A program made the translations under genes and the position numbers. Below the pieces are notes generated by a model. It searched no databases. It was not told where the DNA came from and saw nothing but the letters and a program-made list of their open reading frames with translations. Below are positions 1 to 10,654 of a DNA stretch of 22,902 bases, piece by piece. The stretch is from positions 3,084 to 25,985 of the forward strand of contig PDHQ01000411.1 in the NCBI GenBank assembly GCA_003339415.1. Reading direction: 5' to 3'. Every line of letters starts with the position of its first letter. Within the stretch, counting starts at the first letter, position 1. This stretch comes from Ophiocordyceps camponoti-saundersi (nom. inval.) (Eukaryota; Ascomycota; Sordariomycetes; Hypocreales; Ophiocordycipitaceae).

Positions 1-28
1 TTTTTTTTTTTTATGGTTGGGGGGGAGA

Positions 29-80
<52 letters not shown>
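1..80. other. Poly-T and poly-G run at the window edge (probable artefact)
   Basis: Positions 1-12 are T, and 30-79 is an unbroken run of 50 G, with a short G-rich segment between. Nothing like this occurs elsewhere in the window, where even a run of 10 G is rare. Terminal poly-G is a known product of no-signal base calling in two-colour sequencing and of low-complexity contig ends. It does not resemble a fungal telomere, because there is no TTAGGG-type repetition. I treat it as non-biological. Confidence 0.75.
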
Positions 81-81
<1 letters not shown>

Positions 82-198
82 ATCTAAGTAAGCGTAGTAG
101 ATCCCTACGGGGCGTAACTTCCTTAGTTACCGTCGTCTTTAACTAATAAAAAAGGCGATCTTTAGCTAAATAAGCATAAGCCTAATAGTAATTCTCCT

Positions 199-625
199 AG
201 GAAGTTATTTTTTATAAAAAGATAAAGGAAACGAGGAGAAGTAAAGTAACGATTATTTTATCGATAGCCTTAGTCCTTTAAACTAGTATTTAAATAGGTA
301 ATTCGTTATATAAAAGTGTAAGGTTTAAGATAAAGCTATAATCCCGTTTAGTAGAAATTTTACTATAAGTACCTTTTAATACTCGATTTATAATATACGA
401 CTTTTAAGATAGCTATACTACTTAATTTCTTTATCTTCCACGGAAACTAAACTACGCTATATACTTAGTAATAGCCGCTATCCTATCTTAACCCTTAAGC
501 GCCCCTTATATCCTAATCCCCTAAAGCTTTTAAAAGAAAGGGAAGCTTAATATATTATTTAATTAAACTCTCTAATAGTCTTTTATTATATTCTATACTT
601 ATTTAATATCCGTTTTATTTTCGCA
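199..625 (+). repeat. Dispersed repeat, copy 1 of 3
   Basis: This stretch aligns by eye with 19929-20380 in the same orientation. Shared landmarks in the same order are AGGAAGTTATTT then TATAAAAAGATAAAG (199), AAAGCTATAAT, CTCGATTTATAATATACGAC, a GGAAACTAA.CTACGCTATATACTT block, CGCCCCTTATATCC.AATCCCCTAA, and ATTTAATTAAAC (557-568). Similarity probably continues to about 625. There are small indels and many C/T and G/A differences, consistent with RIP. No coding frame is convincing. It could be part of a transposon end or a non-coding duplicated segment; its boundaries are approximate. Confidence 0.65.
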
Positions 626-958
626 TATCTCTTACCGTCGCCGAACTATTTATATTTCTAATCTTTATAACTTATTTCGCGGCGTTTATAAATATCCGTA
701 ATAGTTATAAGAATATTAGTAGAAGTATTTAGTTTCTCTCTACCTCTTACGGCTTCCTCCGCCTAGTTTTTTATATTTAACTTTTAGCCTTAGCGATATA
801 GTAAAAAAAACTAATAATAGTTATATTTTTATAAAATATCGTTAAAAGTAAAGTAGTTAGGTACGTACTAGCTATTACCGACGGGCGAAGTGGGTTTATA
901 GAGAGGTGCGCACTACGGCGTATTTTACTAATAAGTAGGTACGTACCGTACTTATAAG
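626..958. other. Gene-free AT-rich sequence before the LTR element
   Basis: I see no supported gene in this stretch. It is RIPped sequence with a few GC-richer patches, for example around 875-925. It ends at the left LTR. The last bases before the LTR (954-958, ATAAG) do not match the bases after the right LTR (AGACT), so a target-site duplication is not visible. Confidence 0.5.
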
Positions 959-1167
959 CAGCTAGAGGGGGAAGGTTAAAAGGGGATTACGTTATTCTAG
1001 TTATATAACTAATACTTGCTTAACTGCCTATATAGGGGGCAGTTATTCCTAGAGGATATATATATATATTAATTAACGAGGGCACTTATTAATCTTTATA
1101 TTAAGCTTATTTCTTATACTTATAATTAGTTTATTTAATCCCTCCGCCGTTAACCTATCTAGCTAGT
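959..1167 (+). repeat. 5' LTR (209 bp)
   Basis: This segment aligns without net gaps to 10045-10253. I counted about 26 mismatches in 209 positions (about 88% identity), of which about 23 are transitions. The ends form a short inverted repeat, (T/C)AGCTAG at the start and CTAGCTA(GT) at the end. That would fit an original TGGCTAG...CTAGCCA, i.e. the canonical TG...CA ends, after RIP. A run of TATATATATATATT at about 1060-1073 is the only promoter-like element. A purine tract (GAGGGGGAAGG, about 965-975) lies just inside the start, which is unusual because polypurine tracts normally lie just outside the 3' LTR. Confidence 0.88.
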
Positions 1168-1564
1168 GACCGAGATAGGGGGGGGGGATTAATCTCTTAG
1201 CACTAATTGCCGATTACCGTATACGCTTAGGAACGCGACTATACTCGACTTAATATAATAATAAACTTAAGGCTCCTAAGATATTACTAAGAACCTTATT
1301 TTGCCCCTTTTCTAACTAACCTGCTTGCTCGGTAATTAAGTTCCTTCCTAATAGTAATTCGCTTAATAATCGGGAAGTTATATAGATTAATAAGGCAGTC
1401 TTGCTACGTCGCCTGCCCTAATTAAAGGAGATAATAGATAAGTCCTGCCTTACTAACTATATTAGCTCCTTCTTCGATAAGATACGAATTGCCCCCTTTT
1501 CTACTCTCTATTATCTTATTCTTCTTCTTTTTCTTTATATATATATATATATAGAACCTTTAAT
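1168..1564 (+). other. Retrotransposon leader between 5' LTR and gag
   Basis: This is untranslated leader by position. It should hold the tRNA primer-binding site directly after the LTR (starting near GACCGAGATAG at 1168), but I cannot match it to a specific tRNA after RIP. A run of eight to nine G follows at about 1179-1187. The stretch 1500-1545 is strongly pyrimidine-rich and ends in a TATATATATATATA tract. All three frames are dense in stops. Confidence 0.5.
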
Positions 1565-4430
1565 ATATACTAAATTAACTTAGCCTTCGTTTTTTATACC
1601 TTATCCCTTTTCCCTACTCTATTCTATAACCTAGAACTAATCTTTCTAAACGACGTTATTATAGAGGTATTAGCTGCATATGCCCTTAGTAAGTATCGGC
1701 TTTAACTAAATCTTATAGCTTCTTATAATTAGCCTTACTAGGATAGTAGGAATAGCCGATAGATTAAGCTACTAACCTAGGCAGATATTAGTAAGTTTAA
1801 TAGGATATATAGCGCTTATCGCTAGCTAGAGGTAATTAACCTCGCCTTTATTCGCCTTAATAGTAATATACCTTATTATAACGATAAAATCCGAGTAATT
1901 AATATTAGCTTAGTGGGCGTAGCTGCCGACTTTATTAACGGTAATACGTTACTCTATAATATCTATATTAATATTAGAAATAGTATAGTAACTAAAGTAA
2001 ACCTAAAGGTTTTGCAAATATTACTCGAGGAGAGATTTGCTTTAAATTATATCTTATAGTAACCTCGAGTGCTAATAATATTTAGCTAATAAGATAGTAA
2101 ATCGCTCTAGATATACTATAATCGCACTCGCTAGATATTTTAGTTTATTAGGGGATAAGACTAAGTATCGGCTATATAGGTCCTTCCCCTATTAGAGATA
2201 GCTATCCTTAGTATAATTATCTAAAAGTTTATCACGGGTATAGCTAACTAAGAACTTCGATATATTATAACTACTTAACGAGCTATAATAGCTTTAAGTC
2301 TTATAGAAGTATAGGATATTGTCTAGGTAGCTAAGGATATTCGTCTTATAGAATAAGTTAAGCGCTAAGCTTATAAGTAGGCAGTAATAGCCTTAATTAT
2401 ATAATAGCTCTTCTAAGAGAAGTTTAGTTACTCTCCTAATACGTTAGTTAAGGAGAGACTAGGATATAAGCCCCGTTAGTAAGTATTAACTCCCTAAGCT
2501 ACTGCTAATATAATTATAGTAAGCTACTAGGACTAACCTAACTAGACGGGATATCTTAGAGATAACGTTTGTTTAGACTAGATAGATTATCTTAATAGCT
2601 TAAATCGTAGGACCTATTATAGAGGTTAAGGTAGGTCTTATCGCTCTTTAAATAATTACCGCTAGAATAACCGCTAGAGTAAGTATCGCGGAGGCTATCG
2701 CGGAGGCTATAATAGTAATAATAGCAGATAGGTTAACTAGGTAAACCTAAAGGACTCGACTAACGTATATATGAATAGTTTACTTTCCTTTCTACTAGAT
2801 TAGGTTATTTACTTTAAATACGGGTAACCTAGGCACTACGCTACGTCTTATATTACTCCCGAAGCGTAATAGCTTTAAGGTTAGGAGAAAGATATCTTAA
2901 AAGGTTTAACCGTAGTTAGCAGAGGCCCGAAGCCCCTTTAATAGGTAATTGCTATACCTCTACTAATAACTTAGGCTATTATAGCGTACTAGGTTAACCT
3001 TAGATATTAAAACCTCTTAGAACGGAACCTCTGCTAAGGTCTAATTAATAAACTTTACGATATACTTATAAATAGCAGTGGGAACGTTTATTCTAATATT
3101 ATTAGTTTAGGAATTAATAAGTCCGTATAAGGTAATATAGGTAGTATTAATAATACTAATATTATAGCTTATAAGCTCTAATTACTTACTATAATAGATA
3201 GAGATAATGTTAAACTTAGTAAGATAGTTCGTAACGCACTTATAGTATTAGTTATAGTAGCCGGATTTAGCAAACTACCGATTAAAAAGAGATTAATTAA
3301 CCCGATACTCTTAGAGGAAATATTTAAGAATAATTTAAACCTAAAGGTAACCTTATATTATAAAACGCCTAAAGTGCCTAATTAGCTAGGACTATTAAGT
3401 GCTAAGAAAAGCATAATAGCTAATAAGAAAAAGAGGGCTAAGGGTTTAGCGGAAGTCTAGGTAAGAGATAGCCTAGGTAATATTAATTAAATTAAACTAG
3501 CGAAGAGATTTATTATACCTATTAATCTGGTGGATTTCTAGCAGGTAAGTCTAGAAGGGGCTAAGTAATTTAGGCATCTCTTATTATATAAGAAATAAAC
3601 CTCTATTAAGACGAAGGCTAAAGGTAAGGGTAAGGGCAAGTCTAAAGCAGTATATATTAGCAGTAATAGAGTTAACTTAGCTAGGCAGGATATAAATACC
3701 CGTTTAATTAAAGAAACTAGAGATTATAAGACTTTTAGAGTTCTATATACTATCTTATTCTAAGTCAATAGTAAAAATAAGTCCCTAAAGCTAGTAGATA
3801 AGAATATAATAGCAGACTAAGGGTTTTAGGTAAGTTTTATTAACTACAACTTTGCTAATCGTAATAAGATCCCCGTTATAAACCTAAAGGATATTAGGTT
3901 TAGTAAGCTAGCTATAAAAGTCGCGGATAGATCGCGTATTCCTATTTATAACTTTGCTATCCTAAATATAAACATCTCTAGGGTAATTAGAGAAGTCTAG
4001 GCGATCGTTAAGCCTAAAAATAATAACATAGTCGATAACCTACCCCTTCTATTAGGTATACCTTAGCTTTTTAACATTAACGCCGTTATCTATATTAAGA
4101 CCGGCACTTTAATAATTAAAGATCGTAATTAAGGTAATATACTAGTAGCCTTATAAGGCCCGTAAATAGCTATATCGCTAAGATAGAAGTTAGTCCTAGC
4201 GCCTAACGCCCCGCCTATCTTAAGGAAGTTTATTAGGCTCCCTAAATTAACGTCCGAAGATATAGATAGCGATAATAAGAACGACTCCGATACCTCTTCT
4301 AAGGACTTAACTTCTAAGAATAATAATAATAACTAGATTAAATCGTTAAACTAAGTTATTAGCGCTAACCTAGGTAGGTTATAAAACTACAGCTAATTAG
4401 AAATATTATTATTAGTTTAAACTTTATATA
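1565..4430 (+). pseudogene. gag-protease frame of the gypsy element, RIP-inactivated
   Basis: Frame 2 is protein-like throughout once stops are read as ancient Q or W. A Gag-like stretch lies at about 2220-2460 (spelled KFITG..N.ELR). A repetitive R-G-G-Y segment follows at about 2690-2710, just before a CCHC zinc-knuckle remnant at 2810-2851 with exact C-X2-C-X4-H-X4-C spacing. In it the three cysteine codons have become TAC/TAT (Tyr) and the histidine is kept at 2834. A lysine-rich linker follows (about 3600-3650). A retropepsin-like domain begins at 3815, where Asp-stop-Gly suggests an original D-Q-G rather than the usual DSG/DTG, followed by VSFIN. It ends near 4045-4070 with LPLLLG.P*LF, the family's LLG-P-W-L motif. 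An acidic and Asn-rich tail (S/D/N) runs to about 4340. The start is uncertain; ATA at 1565 is one candidate for a mutated ATG. Gag would package the element RNA and the protease would cut the polyprotein. Confidence 0.8.
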
Positions 4431-4439
4431 TTTTATTAT

Positions 4440-7400
4440 AGACCCGATTACTTTATTTATAAGCTACGCCCCTAGATTAATAAGGCAGGCTATATATATA
4501 TAGACTTAGATAGACTTTTATATAAATTATACTCTTACTTCTTACTATTGCCCCCTCGTTAATTCTAATCTTCTTTCCTTAACTACGGCTGCTATAGAGA
4601 CCGTACTTAATAGTCCCTAATAATTGCAGAGCGATCTAGTTACTAGACCTATAACTAAATAACGGTTAAGTAGATAATATTAGCTTAGGCTATAGGTAGA
4701 TAGGCTATCGGCGTTACTATTCCTAATATAGAGGAGAGTTTAGCGACGAGAAATTAATAATTCTATTAATAAATATTTAGTTATAGTATAGTTTAACGCT
4801 TATAGTATTACGCTTAAACCTTTAGTCCCGGATTACTTAAGAGAGGAGATTATACGTACGTTCTATACCTATCGTAATCTTAAGGGTCGGGATATACGCG
4901 ATATACTACTTATAGACTTATTCCTATATTACCCGAGGATTATACCGGGAACTAAACTATAGTGCCGTAGTAGGAAGAAAAGATAGAGTGCTTTAGAATA
5001 ATACTAGATAAATAAAATTATTCGTAAGAATATTAACTTAGGAATTTATAAGTATATAGCAGCGGCTAACGGTAAGTTAAGCTAATAGTTAGCGGAACCT
5101 ATTATAGTAGTTAAAAACGAGTCTAACTTATAGGCCGAAATACGATTAATAATTAACTACTATAATATTAACGAAGACTTGCTAGGCACTACTATCCCGT
5201 TATTATCGGAGCTTTATAATAAACTCTTAGATCTAAGAATAGGTTTATTTAGTATATTCGACTTAAAGTATAGCTACTAGGCTATACCCGTCGCATTTAA
5301 ACTACGCTATATTTTAGCGTTTTAAATCCCTAGTTTTTCCTAATTATAGCTTATAAGGCTCCCTTAGGGGACCTAATCCGTAGCTTATAGCTTTATTAAA
5401 ATAACGAAGCTAGTATTTAAGGCTATACCTAAACCTCTGCCCGAACTATCTCTATTAGCGGTCCTTACTAAAGGCTATTATATTACGCCTCTTAATAACT
5501 ATATAGACGATATCTTCTTAAAATATACTACGTTCGAGGAATAATAGGCGTTTATTAGGGACTACTTTTTACTTAGATTATTATAGGCCTTACTCCGGTT
5601 AAGTTTTAAGAAGGTCTTTCTTAGTATAATAGAAATCCTAGTAGTAGGATAGACGTATTATATAGGTAGACGGATTATAATTAAGCCTAGGAGGCTTTAG
5701 AAAATCTAAGAATAGCCGGTGCTAATAAATTAGAGGTAAGTTAGGGTATTTCTCGGAGTAATCGGACCCTACCGGAGATAGATAGTTAATTGCGTAAAGT
5801 TCTCCTAACTATTAACGCGACTTACTAGAAATATTCCCTTCTTATAGGGGCTATCTAAGGCTTTATTTTTTATAATCCTTAAGTCTCTCGCTAAAGTAGT
5901 AGTAGCTATTTACAAGCCTTAACTTAATAAGCCGGTACTTATATATATAAATACTTTAAGGTTTAGAGTAAGCTACGTTATCCTATAATAATAAGGAGAT
6001 AGCTTAGTGCCGATTTTATACGACTCCTTTCTCTTTACGAAGATATAGCGTAACTATAGAATATATAAGCGGGAACTTTATACTTTAGTCGAATTCTGCC
6101 GTCGCTACTAATATCTATTCCGTATAATAGATAAATTAACTATCTTTATAGACTACTTCCCTATTATATAGTTCCTAACTTCTAAGGGCTATAAAGGTAT
6201 CTACGCTTAATAGGTAACTAAGCTATAGCTGCTAAATATTAAGATTACCTATATTAAGGGTTCGCGAAACTAAGCTACGGATAGTTTATCTAGGATAATC
6301 TTCCTATCTAACGAATACTAAGCTGCGGATATTATAGACTAGGGAATAGTTAATACTAATACCGGACTATAGAAATAGAAAAATAGCCTATAAGGCTATA
6401 AGGCGCTCCTTAAATACCTAGCGGGTATGCCCCTTAAGAAACCACCTACTAATAAGACGGGCACCCTTTTACTATAACTAACTGCGCTCTAATAGAATGC
6501 CTTATTAGCCTTATAGACTTAGGAAAAAAAAGATAATAAGACCTAAGTAGACCTCCGAGTAGCTATAGCACTCGTGAGAGAGACGGATAGGATATCGAGG
6601 CTATTAGACTATTATATAAACTACTATTACGCAGATATAGTTAATTAGCTATAATATAGTAAGGTTCCTAATAAACTTAATCGTATCTCGGCAAATTGTA
6701 TTAAATAATAGGCGGTATCTTTTAAATAGTTAATATAAACGAATACCTTACTATATAAAGGGAGTTATTTAACTAAGTAGCAGAGATACCTTCTCCGATA
6801 CGAGATCCCGTAAGCACTCTACTAAGCTTATAATTTAAGTAGCCACTTTAAGCTAAATACTACGTATCGGCAACTCTATATATATATCTTCTAGCTTAGA
6901 ATAGCTTAGGATATTATATCCTATATAATAAGTTATAGAGAATATATTTTATATTTTAACTAAAAGCTAAAGGCGCCAGATTAGCTAATCTCTATTTTAG
7001 CACTTTTTTAGGTCCTTACTATAAACTATATAGGATTATTCCTAACGGCCGTAGATAGGACTAAGTTTATACTAATATTAGTCGACTATTTTTCTTATTT
7101 TATATAGCTTATAGCCTGCCGAATAACGGGAGCCTCGGAGACTATTATTAGGCTAAGAAATTAGCTAGACTTTATTACGATTATACCTATAGCTATCTAC
7201 TCCGACTTAGGTTCCGCCTTTTTATCGAGGGAAGTTTTAGCTTTCTTAACGGTAAGAGATATACTTTAAGTAATAGCGCTATCTAAGTTATATCGTAGTA
7301 TAGGTTTAGTTAAAATAATAAATAAGATCTTTTAGTAACTTTTAAAAAGGTTATAGCCTCCTAAGAATACTTTATCTGAATATTTACTAATAATTATACG

Positions 7401-7944
7401 GTAACTTAACTATAAGGTTATTAGAACCTTAGGCTACTTATTTACTAAAGTGCTTTACGGAATAGTATAGACTAGCCTAAATCTATTTTAATCTATAAGA
7501 TTACTATATAAAGCTTTAAGATTAGGAAAGTAGGTAGAATAGCCCCTATAAGGGAGATATACTAACCTTATTATAGAATTTATAAGCTAAGCTAAATACC
7601 GGAGATAGGTAGCTAGAGGTAAGTTTAATAAGATTATATATTATAAGATATCTATCTACGATAAAAGAGATAAGTCTAGTTTAACCCCTAGCATATAGGT
7701 TTATCTAGCTATAAACGGAGCTATTAGGAAACTTAAGCTAACGTAAATTAAGCCGTTTAAGCTATACTACTAAGTTAGGAGGACGTCTTAGATACTAAAG
7801 TATATTAACTATTTATCTATTAAAGGGGCCTAGGGGCTATTATTCTATAAGGACTCGCTAAAAAAATACTATAACCGACCTAACTATTTAAGGCTTAATA
7901 ACTAGCTACTACCTAGCAAGCCGGTAGGCCTGCGGAAACTCTAA
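4440..7944 (+). pseudogene. pol frame: reverse transcriptase, RNase H and integrase, RIP-inactivated
   Basis: Frame 1 shows three enzymes in order. Reverse transcriptase: TTIPLLSELYNKLLDLRIG near 5188, catalytic FDLK at 5257-5268 (Asp 5260), LP*GT near 5362, and the active-site NYIDDIFL at 5497-5520, intact. RNase H: YKRELYTLVEFCRRY near 6064-6108, an I/T-D-Y/H-F block with Asp at 6151, and a terminal GSRN*ATDSLSR near 6259-6294. Integrase: a HFKLNTTYRQL segment at 6844 with an HHCC finger whose cysteines are now Tyr, a core with LVDYFSYF (Asp 7084-7086), IYSDLGSAF (Asp 7204-7206), and a D-35-E position at 7312-7314 that is now AAA (Lys) within GLV-K. The probable end is TAA at 7942-7944, after a basic GLRKL tail. 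I see no chromodomain. Stops are mostly TAG/TAA where Q or W belongs. The encoded enzymes would copy the element RNA and insert the cDNA; here they cannot be made. Confidence 0.92.
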
Positions 7945-8152
7945 GTATAACTATATCGTTTTCCTTCCTCTTTTCCTTTATACACTTTTCTTTTCCCTAC
8001 TTTATAGTTTCGTAACCTTACCTTCTCGTCCTCCCGCAATATCTACCTTTTAACTAACCACGTACTATAATAGGACTGCACTATCGTGCACCCTTATTTT
8101 TCGAGCCTTTTTATAACCTATTTATATTTTTCTTACCCTTTTCTTTTCTAAG

Positions 8153-9910
8153 ATAGCCCCGCGACTATCTAAGGGTAAGGCCCTTATAACGAGTATATCT
8201 TAGGATACGAGAACCTAAGAAGAAACGCCTAACTATATTTCCGATAACGAAAATATACTATGCTAATTATCGGGCGAGCTCGATATCTATAGTAAAGATA
8301 AGGACTTTTAAGGAACGTTATTTAAAGTATTTTATAAGGATTATTATAATAAGAAGCGTTCTATCCGCCCGGATAAATATATCCTACTTATAAGAATATT
8401 ATATAACTACTTCTTTTAGTTATAGGATACGAACTTTATTTTCCGTAAGCTAGGATAAAGTGCTAAAGGGGAGCTGACGGACAAGCACCCTTCGCCTCTA
8501 CTAGTAGATAACGATAAGCTAGCTAAAAAGGCGGCCCCTATATAAGCAGCTTCTAAAGCAAAATTTAACTAGGCATACGCCTACCTTACCTACGATTGCC
8601 GCCTTAAATAGATTAAGATCTTAAGATTTTAGAAGAAAGTAATAAATTATACGATTAAGCTAGCTAATAGTAACTTTAAAAATAAAGCCTAGGATAGCTA
8701 ATAGGTAGCTTAGCTAGTTATTAGGATAATATAGACGAAGATAAAAAATAAAAAAGTTACACTTTATATTACTAAGTTCTAGGGTATCTCTAAAGCAGAG
8801 GCCCTTAAGTTATAGTACCTACTTATATACCTATATACCCTAAAGGAGCTATTCCTTATCGCTAATAACGTTAGCATTATATTCTTTATCTTAGCCCGAA
8901 CGCCTTTATAAGACTTCTATAGCTTAACGCTTAAGGTTAACGATTATATTAAAAACCCTCCTAATAACCTCTCGATTAATAGTATAACGGAAGTTTAAAT
9001 CGGACACTTTAGACGTTAGATCTATCGGGCAGTATTACGTCGAATCTATCACATATTATACCTAGCGTTAGGTAATAAGATAGAAATACGTATAGCGCTA
9101 GCGAAGACTGCTAAGCAGATCGATAAATTATAAACTAACCTAAGCCCTAATAATAATACTATATAAACTATAGTGGCCCCTATCGAGTTATTAAATACCG
9201 GCTAAGGCACGCTAAAACAATTACTCGATAAGGTAGCACGGGATAGAGCAGACTATTAGGCGGCTACGAAGTATAAGCGATAAAAACTACTAGTAAGAAA
9301 GCTACTACCGACAATATTAGCTATAGTATTATTATTATTACTAGCGATAGCTACTAAGGTGAAACCTATAAGTAAGGGTCGTATAACGAAATAGATAAGC
9401 TATTTTAAATAGGACGTGCTAAGTAGAAGAGCCCTAGCCTAGACCCCTGCAGTTAATAAGGCTCCTCTTATCGCTATTTTTAGTTCTAACTCTTCCTTAA
9501 GTAATAATAGATAAGTCGTTAGCTAATAAATAAACGACGTATTTATAGAAAATGCCGCTACTAAGCTAATAATAGTAGCTAAATTAATAATTAGTTTAGC
9601 GACCGTTAGGGATAATAAAGAAGATAGAGAGGCATTTATAACTAGAATATAAAAGAAGATTAATGCTCTCCTTAAGGCTAATAACTATAACCTTAAACCT
9701 AGATATTTATCGCTTCCTATTAAGTGGATAATATAGGTTAATAGCAGACTTTAGGCACTTAAGTAGGAGAATAATAAGTTACGAAAAGAACTCCGTAATA
9801 ATTAGGTTCTTTTTAAATAAACCTTAGATATTATTAAGGCACTTAATAAACCTAACCGGATAGTATTATCTATAAAGTCTTTATCTATAATAGGATCTAG
9901 CGAGATCTAA
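8153..9910 (+). pseudogene. Third long frame of the retrotransposon, function unknown
   Basis: Frame 2 can be followed for 585 codons with no frame break, from ATA at 8153 (context AAGATAG, likely AAGATGG before RIP) to TAA at 9908-9910. Stops are again mainly TAG/TAA in positions where Q or W would be natural. The N-terminal part is short and charged (APRLSKGKA). The middle has hydrophobic helices (for example around 8820-8900), and the C-terminal part around 9615-9830 is charged and helix-prone (KEDREAF, ENNKLRKELRNN), possibly coiled coil. I recognise no known domain, no obvious signal peptide and no CCHC finger. It lies 208 bp after the pol stop behind a pyrimidine-rich stretch, and ends 134 bp before the 3' LTR. 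The position is that of an env-like or accessory frame in some gypsy elements. It could also be captured host sequence or a nested remnant. Confidence 0.6.
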
Positions 9911-10044
9911 TTATTTACTAGGCTATTATAGCTTATTTCTTCCTATTATTTATTTCTTTCTTATTTATTAGCTTGCTTTTTATCCTTCCTTTTATCTATT
10001 TTATTTTTAGATTTTAATTTATTATTTTAGTGTTAGTAATAGAC
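9911..10044 (+). other. Tail of the retrotransposon before the 3' LTR
   Basis: This short non-coding stretch is T-rich (many TTTATT and CTTATT runs). The polypurine tract that should prime plus-strand synthesis is expected just before the LTR, but I see none; the nearest purine run is inside the LTR itself. Confidence 0.5.
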
Positions 10045-10253
10045 TAGCTAGAGGGGGAAGGTTAAAAGGGAATAGCGTTATTCCGGTCATATAACTAACA
10101 TTTACTTAACTGCCCGTATAGGGGGCAGTTATTCCTAAAGAATATATATATATATTAATTAATAAGGGCACCTATTAATCTTTATATTAAGCTTATTTCT
10201 TATGCCTATAATTAGCTTATTTAATCCCTTAGCTTCTAACTTATCTAGCTAGT
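10045..10253 (+). repeat. 3' LTR (209 bp)
   Basis: Direct repeat of 959-1167 with the same length. It keeps some sites the 5' copy lost and the reverse, for example CG at 10084-10085 against TA at 998-999, CG at 10115-10116 against TA at 1029-1030, and TA at 10163-10164 against CG at 1077-1078. The start ACTAGCTAG (10043) and end CTAGCTAGT (10245-10253) are mutual inverted repeats. Confidence 0.88.
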
Positions 10254-10654
10254 AGACTATATAATAATTTTCCTTTACCCCTTATTTTTTAGATTTAGAT
10301 ATTATCTCTTAAGTCTTATCCGAAAACGTAGTAGGGACCGATATCCTTTCTTATAAGTAGTAAATATAAATAATAACGCCTTAATCTTACCGCTTAGATA
10401 TATACCTATAACTATTCTCTAAAGACAGTTTCCTTTTTACGTTTGCAACCGTTATTTATAAGACTAATACTTACTTTCACGGTATAAAAGAGACACTTTC
10501 TTATATACGTATATATAATATACCTACTTAGGCTTATAAGCTTATTTAGAAGTATCTAATAAGCTGGAACCTTATCTTTAAAAATCGTGAGAAAAGATTA
10601 TCGAAACCCTAAAGCGAAAAAAAAAAAAACGTAAAAGACTCTACGTACGTATCT
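10254..10654. other. Gene-free AT-rich sequence downstream of the LTR element
   Basis: No supported gene. It contains a TATAAAAG at 10483-10490 and slightly more surviving CpA than the neighbouring sequence (about 10420-10500), so it may be less heavily mutated. A run of 13 or more A lies at about 10617-10629. Confidence 0.45.

Larger units (their letters stand above)
959..10253 (+). mobile_element. Degenerate Ty3/gypsy-type LTR retrotransposon, 9.3 kb
   Basis: The element is bounded by two direct 209-bp repeats and its internal 8.9 kb reads gag, protease, reverse transcriptase, RNase H, integrase in that order on the + strand. Integrase downstream of RT/RNase H is the Ty3/gypsy order (Copia has integrase before RT). 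All reading frames are broken by C-to-T and G-to-A changes, mostly CAA/CAG-to-stop and TGG-to-stop. There is little net frame disruption: gag-protease stays in frame 2 for about 2.9 kb, and pol stays in frame 1 for about 3.5 kb. Decay is therefore mainly by point mutation, which is the RIP mode. An additional 585-codon frame follows pol. A target-site duplication, a primer-binding site and an outside polypurine tract could not be identified with confidence. Confidence 0.9.

Noticed and set aside
1168..1200. Primer-binding site for a named tRNA
   Set aside because: The sequence after the LTR cannot be matched to a tRNA 3' end with confidence after RIP, and a G run interrupts it.
954..10258. 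Target-site duplication of the LTR element
   Set aside because: ATAAG before the left LTR and AGACT after the right LTR do not match, even allowing C/T and G/A changes.
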